Positions 22,156 to 30,355 of a DNA stretch of 43,996 nucleotides are shown here, in pieces. Where the stretch lies: NCBI RefSeq assembly GCF_019710745.1, contig NZ_JAHKJW010000049.1, positions 1 through 43,996 on the forward strand. Direction: 5' to 3'. Within the stretch, counting starts at the first letter, position 1; each line of letters begins with the position of its first letter. Source of the DNA: Streptomyces beigongshangae (GTDB taxonomy: Bacteria; Actinomycetota; Actinomycetes; Streptomycetales; Streptomycetaceae). Made by a program: the position numbers and the translations under genes. A model generated the notes under the pieces. That model was given only the letters and a program-made list of their open reading frames with translations. It was not told where the DNA came from and made no database searches.

Positions 22156-23706
22156 CTACCACTTGCCGGGCGCGTAGTCCTTCAGGAAGACCCCGTACAG
22201 GTCCTCCCCCTGTTCGCCCCGCACGATCGGGTCGTACACCCGGGCCGCCCCGTCGATCAGGTCGAGCGGCGCGTGGAACCCCGCGTCGGCCAGCCGCATC
22301 TTGTCCGGGTGCGGGCGCTCGTCCGTGATCCACCCCGTGTCGACCGCGGTCATCAGGATGCCGTCCTTCTCGAACATCTCCTGCGCGCTGGTGCGCGTGA
22401 GCATGTTGAGCGCGGCCTTGGCCATGTTGGTGTGCGGGTGGCCGGCACCCTTGTAGCCGCGGTTGAAGACACCCTCCATGGCGGACACGTTCACGATGTA
22501 CGTGCGTCCCGCCTCGGCCGCCGCCATCGCCGCCCGCAGCCGGCTGATGAGGATGAACGGGGCGGTGGAGTTGCAGAGCTGCACCTCCAGGAGCTCGACC
22601 GGCGTGACCTCCTCGACGGCCTGGATCCAGCTGTTGGTGTCGTGCAGGTCGGGCACGAGCCCGCCCGCGTCGATGGCCGTACCGGCGGCGATCCGCTCCG
22701 GCGAGGCGGAACCCGAGACGAGCGCGAGGCCGGTGACGTCCTGCGCGGTGAGCGCGCCGCCGCCGGCCACGGGCAGCGCGGACACGGCGCCGGACCCGAA
22801 CGTGCCGATGACCTCGGCGGGCGGCAGTTCACCGGCGGGCAGCGGCCCCGACTCGGCGGCGAGCAGCTCGCTGTAGGCGCCCGGCGAGCGGCGTACCGTC
22901 TGGGCGGCGTTGTTGATCAGGATGTCGAGCGGCCCCTCGGCGGCGACGGAGTCGGCGAGCGCGACGACCTGGGCGGGGTCGCGCAGGTCGAGGCCGACGA
23001 TCTTCAGGCGGCCGATCCACTCGTCGCTGTCGGGCATGGCCTTGAAGCGGCGGATGGCGTCGTTGGGGAAGCGCGTGGTGATCGTGGTGTGCGCACCGTC
23101 GCGCAGCAGCCTGAGCGCGATGTACATGCCGATCTTGGCGCGGCCGCCGGTGAGCAGCGCGCGCTTGCCGGTGAGGTCGGTGCGGGCGTCACGGCGGGCG
23201 CGGTTCTCGGTGGCGCACTTCGGGCAGAGCTGGTGGTAGAAGTAGTCGACCTCGACGTACCGGGTCTTGCAGGTGTAGCAGGAACGGGGGCGCCGGAGTA
23301 TCCCCGCGAGCGCGCCCGCCTCGGTCACGGACGACGGCAGGACGCCCTCGGTCTCGTCGTCGATGCGCTGGGCGGAACCGGTGGCCGTGGCCTCGGTGAC
23401 CGCCTTGTCGTGGGCGGTCTTGGCGGCCCTGCGCTCCTGGCGGCGGCGCTGCTTCACCGAGCGGTAGATCCCCGCGGTGGCGCGGCGCACGGCGATCGCG
23501 TCGGGGTGGTCGACGTCGAGCTTCTCCAGTTCGTCGAGCACGGCGAGGCAGACGGCCAGCCGGTCCGGGTCTATACCGGGGCCGTGGCCGGCGCCGGGGT
23601 CGTGGTCGGCACCGGAGCCGTGGCCGGCGCCGGGACCGGACGAGCCGTCCGGGGCCTGTGCCGTGTCCACGGCGGGGGCCGCCTGGCTGTCCTCTGTCAC
23701 CGTCAT
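22156..23706 (-). CDS. Zinc-ribbon SDR-like protein without the catalytic Tyr
   Basis: 516 residues in three parts. Residues 1-48 are a Gly/His/Asp/Pro-rich tail with repeats (GAGHGSGADHD, GAGHGPG). A helical region (48-130) follows, then a zinc ribbon with C143-x2-C146 and C161-x2-C164. The SDR domain (about 175-516) has TGGRAKIG (186-193) and NNAAQT (265-270). At the active site, VNVSAMEG (Ser408) is present, but the expected Y-x3-K reads T-N-M-A-K, so Thr426 stands where Tyr should be, before Lys430. As I recall, this HTNMAKAALNM stretch is characteristic of a distinct SDR-like family, so the change is probably not a fresh mutation. The function is unknown. ATG 23706 has GAGGAA about 11 bases upstream. 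Confidence 0.83.
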   Translation of the reverse strand: MTVTEDSQAAPAVDTAQAPDGSSGPGAGHGSGADHDPGAGHGPGIDPDRLAVCLAVLDELEKLDVDHPDAIAVRRATAGIYRSVKQRRRQERRAAKTAHDKAVTEATATGSAQRIDDETEGVLPSSVTEAGALAGILRRPRSCYTCKTRYVEVDYFYHQLCPKCATENRARRDARTDLTGKRALLTGGRAKIGMYIALRLLRDGAHTTITTRFPNDAIRRFKAMPDSDEWIGRLKIVGLDLRDPAQVVALADSVAAEGPLDILINNAAQTVRRSPGAYSELLAAESGPLPAGELPPAEVIGTFGSGAVSALPVAGGGALTAQDVTGLALVSGSASPERIAAGTAIDAGGLVPDLHDTNSWIQAVEEVTPVELLEVQLCNSTAPFILISRLRAAMAAAEAGRTYIVNVSAMEGVFNRGYKGAGHPHTNMAKAALNMLTRTSAQEMFEKDGILMTAVDTGWITDERPHPDKMRLADAGFHAPLDLIDGAARVYDPIVRGEQGEDLYGVFLKDYAPGKW

Positions 23707-23750
23707 CGCCGTCGCCGTTCCTCGGGTCTGTGCGCGGCGCTCGAACCGCG

Positions 23751-23798
23751 CTCGCCTTCGAAGGCGAGATTTTACGGAGCACGGGGCAAAGGCACCAA
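23751..23798 (-). promoter_or_regulatory. Promoter with abutting palindrome before the zinc-ribbon SDR gene
   Basis: On the minus strand, TTGGTG (23793-23798), 18 bases, TAAAAT (23769-23774), followed at once by the perfect 18-base palindrome CTCGCCTTCGAAGGCGAG (23751-23768). Transcription would start inside the palindrome, which is the classical place for a repressor. The palindrome could also serve as a hairpin for the gene ending at 23810. Confidence 0.5.
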
Positions 23799-23809
23799 AC
23801 CCGCGGTGG

Positions 23810-25243
23810 TCACCGGGCCTCCCACGGGCCCGCGGAGGCGGTTCGAAGGGCGCAGACGGCGGTGAGTTCCGCCACTTCCGCGGTGAGCGCGGCGGCCAGC
23901 AGGTCCAGGTCGGGGACGGCCTGGGCGTCGGCGACGAGCCCGTAGTGGACGCGTCCGCGGAACGTCGACACCGCGACGGCGAGGGCCTGCCCGTGGGCCA
24001 GCGGCGCGAGCGGGTACACCTCGGCCAGCGGGCAGCCGCCGAGCTTCATCCCCGGGCCGGGCAGCGGCACGCTGGTGACGAGGATGTCGAAGAGCAGCCG
24101 GGCCGCCTGGCCGACGACGGGCATGCCGAGCCGGTGGCCGAGCGGCGGGAGGTGGTCGGCGAGCAGGGCGACGGCGCCCGCTCCCCGGTGGGGTCCCGCC
24201 TCCTTGTTGCGGTCCATGGCCGTGCGCACGGCGGCGAGCCGGGCGAGCGGGTCCGGGTCGTCGACGGGCAGCTTCATCAGGTACCCGGAGAGCCGGTTGC
24301 CCTGCGGGTGCGCGGTGCGCGGGCGCCGCCGCGAGACGGGGACCAGGGCACGGGGCGCCACCCCCGCGCTGCCGTCGCCGCGCTCGTCCAGCCAGCGGCG
24401 CAGGGCACCCGCGACGACAGCGATCAGTACGTCGTTGACGGTGCCGCCCGCGCTCTTGCGGATCAGGTGGATCTCGTCGAGCTCCACGGCGGCGCCCGCG
24501 ACGCGACGGGTGCCGGTGGGCTGCGAGACCAGCGCGGCGGAGGACCGTACGTCCCGGGTGGCGCGGGCGACGGAGGCGCCGATGTCGACCGCGCGCCCCA
24601 GGTCGCGGAGCGTGTCGCGGACGAGCGACGGCAGCTTCGTCACATCGGGGAGGAAGCCGCGTGCGGGTTCCTCGGGACGCGGCCGGGGGGCCGGTACGTC
24701 CGTGGGACCGACGGGGTCGAGCACGGCCGCCGCGAGCGTCAGGGCCCGCAGTCCGTCGGCCAGCGCGTGGTGGAACTTGAACAGCACGGCGAAGGAGGTC
24801 CCCGCCGCGCCGGGCACGACGTGCGCCTCCCACGGGGGTCTGCCGCGCTCCAGGGGACGCTGCATGATCGCGCCGGCGGCCGCGTGGAAGTCGGCGGCCG
24901 GGGCGTGCAGGCGGACGTGGTCGAGCGGTTCGAAGTCGGGGGCGGCCTCGCGGGCGGCGCCGCCGAAGGCGAGCGGCTGCCAGATGTCGCGGATCCGCAG
25001 GCCCAGCCCGGGTACGCCCGCCGCACGGGCCGCGAGCAGGTCGGCCGCGTGCCGCGCGGCGGAGGGCGAACCGGCCGTGAAGATCCCCAGTGCCGCGAGG
25101 TGCATGGGGTGCTCGGGGGACTCGATGCTCCAGAACGCCAGGTCGAGTGGTGCGAGAAGGTCGGAGTCTGCGGACAACGGATCGGCTCCCGCGTCGACGA
25201 CGGGTGGGCCAGCAGTCAATCCCGCTCGCTCGATCACGGTCAA
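23810..25243 (-). CDS. Wax ester synthase/diacylglycerol acyltransferase (WS/DGAT)
   Basis: 477 residues. The active-site motif HHxxxDG is present as HHALADG (158-164). The N-terminal family stretch PLDLAFWSIESPEHPMHLA (32-50) and the C-terminal part (TVNDVLIAVVAGALRRWL, NRLSGYLMKLPVD, TSVPLPG) are intact. The enzyme transfers acyl groups from acyl-CoA to alcohols or diacylglycerol, making storage lipid. The TTG at 25243 is the first start in frame; it has no ribosome binding site, so the true start may be the GTG two codons on or further in. The stop is 104 bases from the start of the next minus-strand gene. Storage lipid and the glycogen genes upstream fit a carbon-storage region, although this may be chance. 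Confidence 0.88.
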   Translation of the reverse strand: MTVIERAGLTAGPPVVDAGADPLSADSDLLAPLDLAFWSIESPEHPMHLAALGIFTAGSPSAARHAADLLAARAAGVPGLGLRIRDIWQPLAFGGAAREAAPDFEPLDHVRLHAPAADFHAAAGAIMQRPLERGRPPWEAHVVPGAAGTSFAVLFKFHHALADGLRALTLAAAVLDPVGPTDVPAPRPRPEEPARGFLPDVTKLPSLVRDTLRDLGRAVDIGASVARATRDVRSSAALVSQPTGTRRVAGAAVELDEIHLIRKSAGGTVNDVLIAVVAGALRRWLDERGDGSAGVAPRALVPVSRRRPRTAHPQGNRLSGYLMKLPVDDPDPLARLAAVRTAMDRNKEAGPHRGAGAVALLADHLPPLGHRLGMPVVGQAARLLFDILVTSVPLPGPGMKLGGCPLAEVYPLAPLAHGQALAVAVSTFRGRVHYGLVADAQAVPDLDLLAAALTAEVAELTAVCALRTASAGPWEAR

Positions 25244-25310
25244 GCATGATCACGCCACACACGGTAAGCGTCGGATCAAGTCCCGCTTCCGGCGCAAGGG
25301 GCGGGGCGCA

Positions 25311-25358
25311 GAGGTAAAGGGGTAGAGAGGTGAAGGGGTGGAGAGGTGAGGGGGTAGA
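25311..25358 (+). repeat. Three tandem 16-bp repeats
   Basis: Three units of the form GAGGTRARGGGGTRGA at 25311-25326, 25327-25342 and 25343-25358, differing at a few positions. They lie between glgC and the acyltransferase gene, outside coding sequence. Confidence 0.75.
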
Positions 25359-25381
25359 GGGCGAGCCTGTACGCCTTCTAC
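25354..25381 (-). terminator. Hairpin downstream of glgC
   Basis: GTAGAGGGCG (25354-25363) pairs with CGCCTTCTAC (25372-25381) apart from one G-T pair, with an 8-base loop. It begins 18 bases past the glgC stop on the minus strand and overlaps the last tandem repeat. Confidence 0.5.
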
Positions 25382-25398
25382 CCCTGTGCTCCCGTGCC

Positions 25399-26619
25399 CT
25401 ACGGCACCTGCTGGCCCTTCCCGAGGGCGATCACGCCGTTCTTGGAGACCGTGTAGAGCTCTTCGTCCCGGTCCGGGTTGACACCGATGGTCGCGCCCGG
25501 CGGTACCTGCACGTTCTTGTCGAGGATCGCGCCGCGCACGATCGCGCCCCGGCCCACGTGCACGTTGTCGTGGAGGACCGAACCCTGGACGACGGCTCCC
25601 GGGTCGACGACCACGCCCGGCGAGAGGACCGAGCGCGTGACCTGGCCGCGGATCAGGCAGCCCGCGCTGATGATCGACTCGCTGGCCATGCCTCCCGCGT
25701 TGAAGCGGGCGGGCGACAGCTGGCCGGAGGTGGTGTAGATGGGCCAGCTGCGGTTGAAGAGGTTGAAGGTCGGCCGCTCGGCGATCAGGTCCATGTGGGC
25801 GTCGTAGTACGCGTCCAGGGTGCCCACGTCACGCCAGTAGCCCTGGTCGCGGGTGGTCTCGCCGGGCACGTGGTTGTTGCTGAAGTCGTACAGGCCCGCC
25901 TCGCCGCGCTCGGTGAGCTGGGGAAGGATCGAGCCGCCCATGTCGTGCACGGAGTCCCCGTCCTCCGCGTCCCGCTGCAACGCCTCGATCAGGGCCTTCG
26001 TGGTGAAGATGTAGTTGCCCATGGAGGCGAAGACGCAGTCGGGGGAGTCCTTCAGACCGGGCGGGTCGGCGGGCTTCTCCAGGAAGCGCTCCACCCTCTG
26101 CCCGTCCGTGCCCGGTGTGATCACGCCGAACGAGGAGGACTCGGATCTCGGGACGCGGATGCCGGCCACGGTGACGCCCGCCCCGCTGTCGATGTGCTGG
26201 GCCAGCATCTGGCGCGGGTCCATGCGGTAGACGTGGTCGGCGCCGAACACCGCCACGTACTCGGGCTGCTCGTCGTAGATCAGGTTCAGCGACTGCAGGA
26301 TCGCGTCCGCGCTGCCCAGGTACCAGCGCGGGCCGAGCCGCTGCTGGGCCGGGACGGGCGTCACGTAGTTGCCCAGCAGGCTGGACATCCGCCAGGTGGT
26401 GGTGACGTGCCGGTCGAGCGAGTGCGACTTGTACTGCGTGAGGACGCAGATGCGCAGGATGTCCGCGTTGACGAGGTTGGACAGCACGAAGTCGACCAGC
26501 CGGTACGTACCTCCGAACGTGACCGCTGGTTTGGCACGGTCCGTGGTGAGGGGCATCAGGCGTTTGCCTTCCCCGCCCGCCAGCACGATCCCGAGCACCG
26601 AAGGTCCACCACGACGCAT
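25399..26619 (-). CDS. glgC: Glucose-1-phosphate adenylyltransferase
   Basis: 406 residues. The N-terminal nucleotidyltransferase domain has the signature LAGGEGKRLMPLT, the stretch KPAVTFGGTYRLVDF, FGADHVYRMD (metal Asp) and the FLEKP substrate loop. The C-terminal left-handed beta-helix starts near SGQLSPARF. It makes ADP-glucose from glucose-1-phosphate and ATP, the donor for GlgA/GlgM. The ATG at 26619 has AGGGGAG upstream; an earlier in-frame ATG lacks such a site. The upstream gene glgA ends 51 bases before it on the same strand, so the two are likely one transcript. Confidence 0.95.
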   Translation of the reverse strand: MRRGGPSVLGIVLAGGEGKRLMPLTTDRAKPAVTFGGTYRLVDFVLSNLVNADILRICVLTQYKSHSLDRHVTTTWRMSSLLGNYVTPVPAQQRLGPRWYLGSADAILQSLNLIYDEQPEYVAVFGADHVYRMDPRQMLAQHIDSGAGVTVAGIRVPRSESSSFGVITPGTDGQRVERFLEKPADPPGLKDSPDCVFASMGNYIFTTKALIEALQRDAEDGDSVHDMGGSILPQLTERGEAGLYDFSNNHVPGETTRDQGYWRDVGTLDAYYDAHMDLIAERPTFNLFNRSWPIYTTSGQLSPARFNAGGMASESIISAGCLIRGQVTRSVLSPGVVVDPGAVVQGSVLHDNVHVGRGAIVRGAILDKNVQVPPGATIGVNPDRDEELYTVSKNGVIALGKGQQVP

Positions 26620-26670
26620 GGCCGCTCCCCTAACCCTCATCGATCCGGTCCTGCCCTCCGGCGGGCCGGA

Positions 26671-27831
26671 CTACGCTTGTTCGAGGATCTCCTCGTAGAG
26701 CCGGACCGTGCGCCGGGCGACGGCGTCCCAGCCGAACTCCCCCACCGCGCGCTGCCGTCCGGCCTCGCCCATCCGCCGGGCGGTCCCGGCGTCGCCGAGG
26801 ACCGAGTCCAGCGCCTGCGCGAGTCCTGCCTCGAAGTCCTCGTCGTCCTCGTCCACGGTGACCAGTACCCCGGTTTCGCCGTCCTCAACGACCTCGGGGA
26901 TGCCGCCGACCCGGGAGGCGACCACCGGGGTCCCGCAGGCCATCGCCTCCAGGTTGACGATGCCGAGGGGCTCGTAGACCGAGGGGCAGACGAACACGGC
27001 CGCGTGGGTGAGGAGTTGGATCACCTCGGGACGGGGCAGCATCTGGGGGATCCAGTGCACGCCCTCGCGGACCCGGCTCAGCTCCTCGAAGAGGACACGG
27101 AACTCCCGGTCGATCTCGGGGGTGTCCGGCGCGCCCGCGCACAGCACGACCTGTGCGGCCGGGTCGATGTCGCGCACCGCGCGCAGCAGGTGCGGTACGC
27201 CCTTCTGGCGGGTGATGCGGCCCACGAACAGGACGTACGGCCGGGAGGTGTCCAGGCCGAGCCGCTCCAGGACGTCCGTGCCGTGGTCGGGCCGGTAGAG
27301 GGTGGTGTCGATGCCGTTGTGCACGATGTGCACCTTCGCCGGGTCCAGCGACGGGTAGCTGCCGAGGATGTCCTCGCGCATGGCCCCGGAGACGGCGATC
27401 ACCCCGTCGGCGGCCTCGATCGCGGTGCGCTCGGCCCAGCTGGACAGGGCGTACCCGCCGCCCAGCTGCTCGGCCTTCCAGGGGCGCAGCGGTTCCAGGG
27501 AGTGCGCGGTCATGACGTGCGGGACGCCGTGCAGCAGCTTCGCGAAGTGGCCGGCGAGATTGGCGTACCAGGTGTGCGAGTGGACCAGCTCCCGGCCTTC
27601 CAGGGCGGCGGCCATGGAGAGGTCCACGGAGAAGGTGCGCAGCGCGTCGTTGGCGCCGTCGAGCGCGGGCCAGGAGCCGTGCCGGACGACCCCGTCCGCT
27701 GCGCCCTCGCCCCAGCAGTGCACGTCCAGGTCGACGAGCGGCCGGAGCTCCCGGGCCAGGAATTCGACGTGGACCCCCGCTCCGCCGTACACGTCCGGCG
27801 GATACTCCCGGCTCAGCAGTCCCACTCGCAC
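26671..27831 (-). CDS. glgA: Actinobacterial glycogen synthase (GlgA/GlgM type), GT4 family
   Basis: 386 residues, GT-B fold. N-terminal domain: SREYPPDVYGGAGVHVE (glycine loop), HSHTWYANLAGH, TAHSLEPLRPWK. C-terminal donor site: FVGRITRQKG and PSVYEPLGIVNLEAMACGTPVV with the E-x7-E pair. This is the short actinobacterial GlgA type; the mycobacterial counterpart makes maltose-1-phosphate from ADP-glucose (GlgM) for the GlgE route, so either product is possible here. The GTG at 27831 has a GGGAG site. It is adjacent to glgC. Confidence 0.93.
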   Translation of the reverse strand: MRVGLLSREYPPDVYGGAGVHVEFLARELRPLVDLDVHCWGEGAADGVVRHGSWPALDGANDALRTFSVDLSMAAALEGRELVHSHTWYANLAGHFAKLLHGVPHVMTAHSLEPLRPWKAEQLGGGYALSSWAERTAIEAADGVIAVSGAMREDILGSYPSLDPAKVHIVHNGIDTTLYRPDHGTDVLERLGLDTSRPYVLFVGRITRQKGVPHLLRAVRDIDPAAQVVLCAGAPDTPEIDREFRVLFEELSRVREGVHWIPQMLPRPEVIQLLTHAAVFVCPSVYEPLGIVNLEAMACGTPVVASRVGGIPEVVEDGETGVLVTVDEDDEDFEAGLAQALDSVLGDAGTARRMGEAGRQRAVGEFGWDAVARRTVRLYEEILEQA

Positions 27832-27868
27832 CCAGAACTCCCTGTCTCAGCGGCCGACCCCCACATGA

Positions 27869-28660
27869 TCACCCAGATGCGGCCGGTGGGGAAGACCGTG
27901 GGGCCCGAGTGAAGCAGCAGTCGCCGCACACCCCGCCACCGGGTACCCGGTAATAGAGGCAGCAACTGCGCCGGCGGAAATCCGTTCCCACCAGTGTGCC
28001 CGTGTTCCTGAGATCGGGGTGGTCGAGGAGCTCGGCGGCGAGGGCGCGGGCGCGCGCGCCGGCGTCCGCGCGCCCGTGGGCGGCGGCCCAGCGGTCGAGC
28101 TGGCGTGCGGCGCCCGCGAGGGCGGAGGCCGCGTTGCCCCGCAGCAGCCCCGCGGCCACCGGGTACCGGGCCCGCAGCGCCGCCGAGAGGGGTTCCAGGT
28201 GGCCGTGGTGCACGAGCCGCCGGATCGTCGCCGCGTCACCGGGCAGTGTGCGCACCTCGGACAGCCACAGGTCGTCGGGGGCGCTGCCGCCGGCGTCCCA
28301 GCGCAGCAGCCGGGGGTCGAGGTCCGGCACCCGGCCGTGGAGCACGGCGGCGCCCAGGGCCACCGACCACAGCCGGGCGGCGAGGCCCTGCTGCGCCACC
28401 GAGGCCCCGATCCGCGTCTCCGGGGCCGCCAGTGACCGTACGACCCCGCGGACACGGCGGGTGAGCGGGTCGGGCCCGGCGACGGCGTTCCGCGGCGCGT
28501 ATGCCTCCGCGAGCGTCGGCAGCGGCGGGCGTCCGGTGCGCAGGACGAAGAACCCCCCGAGGGAGGCGAGGGAAGCAAGGGGGGTGAGGGGGGTGAGGGA
28601 AGCCGGGGAGGCGAAGGGGGTGAGGGAGGCGAGCCGGTCGGGGCCCGGGTCGGAATCCAT
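27869..28660 (-). CDS. FhuF-like [2Fe-2S] protein
   Basis: About 263 residues. The C-terminus carries C-C-x10-C-x2-C (SCCLYYRVPGGGVCGDC), the iron-sulfur motif of ferric siderophore reductase FhuF. The body is a helical domain with conserved-looking DLWLSEVRTLPGD, as in the family. The first 35 residues are a low-complexity extension (repeats of LTP, LAS, FAS) coded by repeated DNA. The start is uncertain: ATG 28660, or the in-frame GTG at 28696; neither has a clear ribosome binding site. The likely role is reduction of ferric siderophores at the inner face of the membrane; no siderophore genes are near. Confidence 0.82.
   Translation of the reverse strand: MDSDPGPDRLASLTPFASPASLTPLTPLASLASLGGFFVLRTGRPPLPTLAEAYAPRNAVAGPDPLTRRVRGVVRSLAAPETRIGASVAQQGLAARLWSVALGAAVLHGRVPDLDPRLLRWDAGGSAPDDLWLSEVRTLPGDAATIRRLVHHGHLEPLSAALRARYPVAAGLLRGNAASALAGAARQLDRWAAAHGRADAGARARALAAELLDHPDLRNTGTLVGTDFRRRSCCLYYRVPGGGVCGDCCFTRAPRSSPPAASG
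28559..28632 (-). repeat. Purine-rich repeats in the N-terminal coding part of the FhuF-like gene
   Basis: Repeated words of the form GGGGGTGAGG and GGAGGCGA (plus strand) encode the Leu-Thr-Pro and Ala-Ser repeats at the N-terminus. Slippage could change the length of this segment. Confidence 0.55.
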
Positions 28661-28837
28661 GGGGACCAAGTACACCAGGACGGAGATCGAGTACACCGAG
28701 GGGGCATAAGGGCGCGGGCGGGCGGGTTGCAGTGGGTGTCACCAGACCTGGGGAGGACGGGGTCCGGTACGTACTCCATCGGCAGTAGGACCCAATGACT
28801 GCTCAGGGACGACGACACGGGGCCTTTCACAGGGGAT

Positions 28838-28865
28838 CGTAACCATCATGGAAGCCGACCGTTCG
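28838..28865 (+). promoter_or_regulatory. ECF-type promoter before the DMT transporter gene
   Basis: CGTAAC (28838-28843), 16 bases, CGTTCG (28860-28865). The -35 and spacing equal the BldN-type consensus as I recall it (CGTAAC, 16, CGTTGA); the -10 equals that before the ECF gene at 5238. It is 56 bases from the ATG at 28922. Confidence 0.5.
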
Positions 28866-28921
28866 CCGCACCGGACGCCCCGCTCGACAGGGCGCGTCCG
28901 TCCCACGCAGAGGAGCGACAC

Positions 28922-30307
28922 ATGAGTGCACTCGTGCTGTCCGTGGTGCTCTCTCTCGTCTCCGCCGTCGCCTACGCCGGCGGGGCCATCGTGCAGGAAC
29001 GCGTCGCGGCGACCACCCCGGATCAGACGTACGCCCCCATGCGCCGGCCCGTCTGGTGGGCGGCGGTCGGTCTCAACGCGCTCGGCGCGCTGCTGCACGT
29101 CGTGGCGCTGGCCTACGGGCCGCTCAGCCTGGTCCAGCCGCTGGGCGCGCTGACCATCGTGTTCGCGCTGCCCATGGCGGCCGTCTTCGTGCGCCGCAGG
29201 GCCGGGGCGACGGCCTGGCGGGGCGCGGTCATGGCGACGGTGGGGCTGGCCGGACTGCTGGCGCTGGTCGGCACGGCGGACTCCCAGTCCCTGAGCGGCA
29301 CCCAGCGTGCCGTGGTGGGCCTGGTCACCGGCGGCGCCGTGGTGGCGCTGATGACGGCGGCCCGCGCGGCGCACCGGCATCCGGCCGTGCGCAGCGTGCT
29401 GCTGGCCGTCGCGGCGGGTGTCGCCTTCGGCATGTCCTCGGTGTTCACCAAGACCGTCGCGGTGGACTGGACGGGCGGTGTCGTGCTCGCCGATCTGCCG
29501 AGCCTCGCCGTGATCGGCGTCCTGGCGACCGCCGGGATGCTGCTGTCGCAGGCGTCCTACCGGGGCGCCGGTCTCGCGGCCCCGCTGGCCACGCTGACCG
29601 TCGTGAACCCGATCGTGGCCGCCGCGGTGGGCCTCACCATGTTCGGCGAGACGTTCCGGTACGGCACCACGGGCACGGTGCTCGCCCTGGGCTGCGGGGT
29701 CGTCGCCGCGGGCGGCCTGATCCTGCTCACCACCGAGCGGCTCGACGGCACGGAGCAGCTCGACGGCACGGAGCGTACGCGGCCGGTTCCGCCGGCTGCC
29801 AGAACGGCGCCCCCGGCCGCCGCCTCACCCGTGGAAGCCGCGCCGAGCCCTTTCGTGGCGGGGACGGCCGCGGTGCTTCCCGGGCAGCACGGCCCGGTCT
29901 CCGTGCGCCGTGGGATCTCCTCGGAGGTGCGCGAGCGGGCGGTCGCGGCGGCCGGGGTACGAGGAGAAACGTTCACGGCGGCCGCTGCCCGCGGGGCGGC
30001 GCACTCCTTCGCCGGCGGCGTCCATGAGACGGTGCCGGCCTCCGCCGACCCGCCCGGGGCACCCGAGGAGGCGCTCACGGCGACCGCCGGACCGCTCGCC
30101 TCCGGGCGGACGGCGGTCCCGGTGCCGCCGCTCGGTTCCAACGGTCCTCCGCCGCCCGGTTCCGACGGGCCCGGGCCCCGGCCGTCCGGCGAGGTGCCGG
30201 ACGGTCCGGGCGGGGCTCCATGGCTACGGGGTGCCTCTTACGGCATCCCGTACCCGCCCCTCCTGCTGCCCGCCCCGATGGTGACGCACTCGTGCGTCAG
30301 GTCGTGA
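28922..30307 (+). CDS. DMT/EamA-type membrane transporter with long disordered tail
   Basis: 461 residues. The first 275 hold about nine hydrophobic segments in the two-repeat order of drug/metabolite transporters (VLSVVLSLVSAVAYAGGAIVQ, VVALAYGPLSLVQPLGALT, then ASYRGAGLAAPLATLTVVNP and FGETFRYGTTG in the second half). The remaining 185 residues are Pro/Ala/Gly-rich, probably unstructured, with a short repeat (LDGTEQLDGTE). The substrate is unknown. The ATG has GAGGAG upstream, and an ECF-type promoter is present. The tail is unusual for DMT proteins. Confidence 0.85.
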   Translation: MSALVLSVVLSLVSAVAYAGGAIVQERVAATTPDQTYAPMRRPVWWAAVGLNALGALLHVVALAYGPLSLVQPLGALTIVFALPMAAVFVRRRAGATAWRGAVMATVGLAGLLALVGTADSQSLSGTQRAVVGLVTGGAVVALMTAARAAHRHPAVRSVLLAVAAGVAFGMSSVFTKTVAVDWTGGVVLADLPSLAVIGVLATAGMLLSQASYRGAGLAAPLATLTVVNPIVAAAVGLTMFGETFRYGTTGTVLALGCGVVAAGGLILLTTERLDGTEQLDGTERTRPVPPAARTAPPAAASPVEAAPSPFVAGTAAVLPGQHGPVSVRRGISSEVRERAVAAAGVRGETFTAAAARGAAHSFAGGVHETVPASADPPGAPEEALTATAGPLASGRTAVPVPPLGSNGPPPPGSDGPGPRPSGEVPDGPGGAPWLRGASYGIPYPPLLLPAPMVTHSCVRS

Positions 30308-30355
30308 CGGCGCGTTCCCGCGCCGCGGCCGGGCGCCGGCGGCGCCGTCCCGTGA

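Noticed and set aside
25330..27912. 860-codon open frame on the plus strand
   Set aside because: Antisense to glgC and glgA, both of which have complete motifs.
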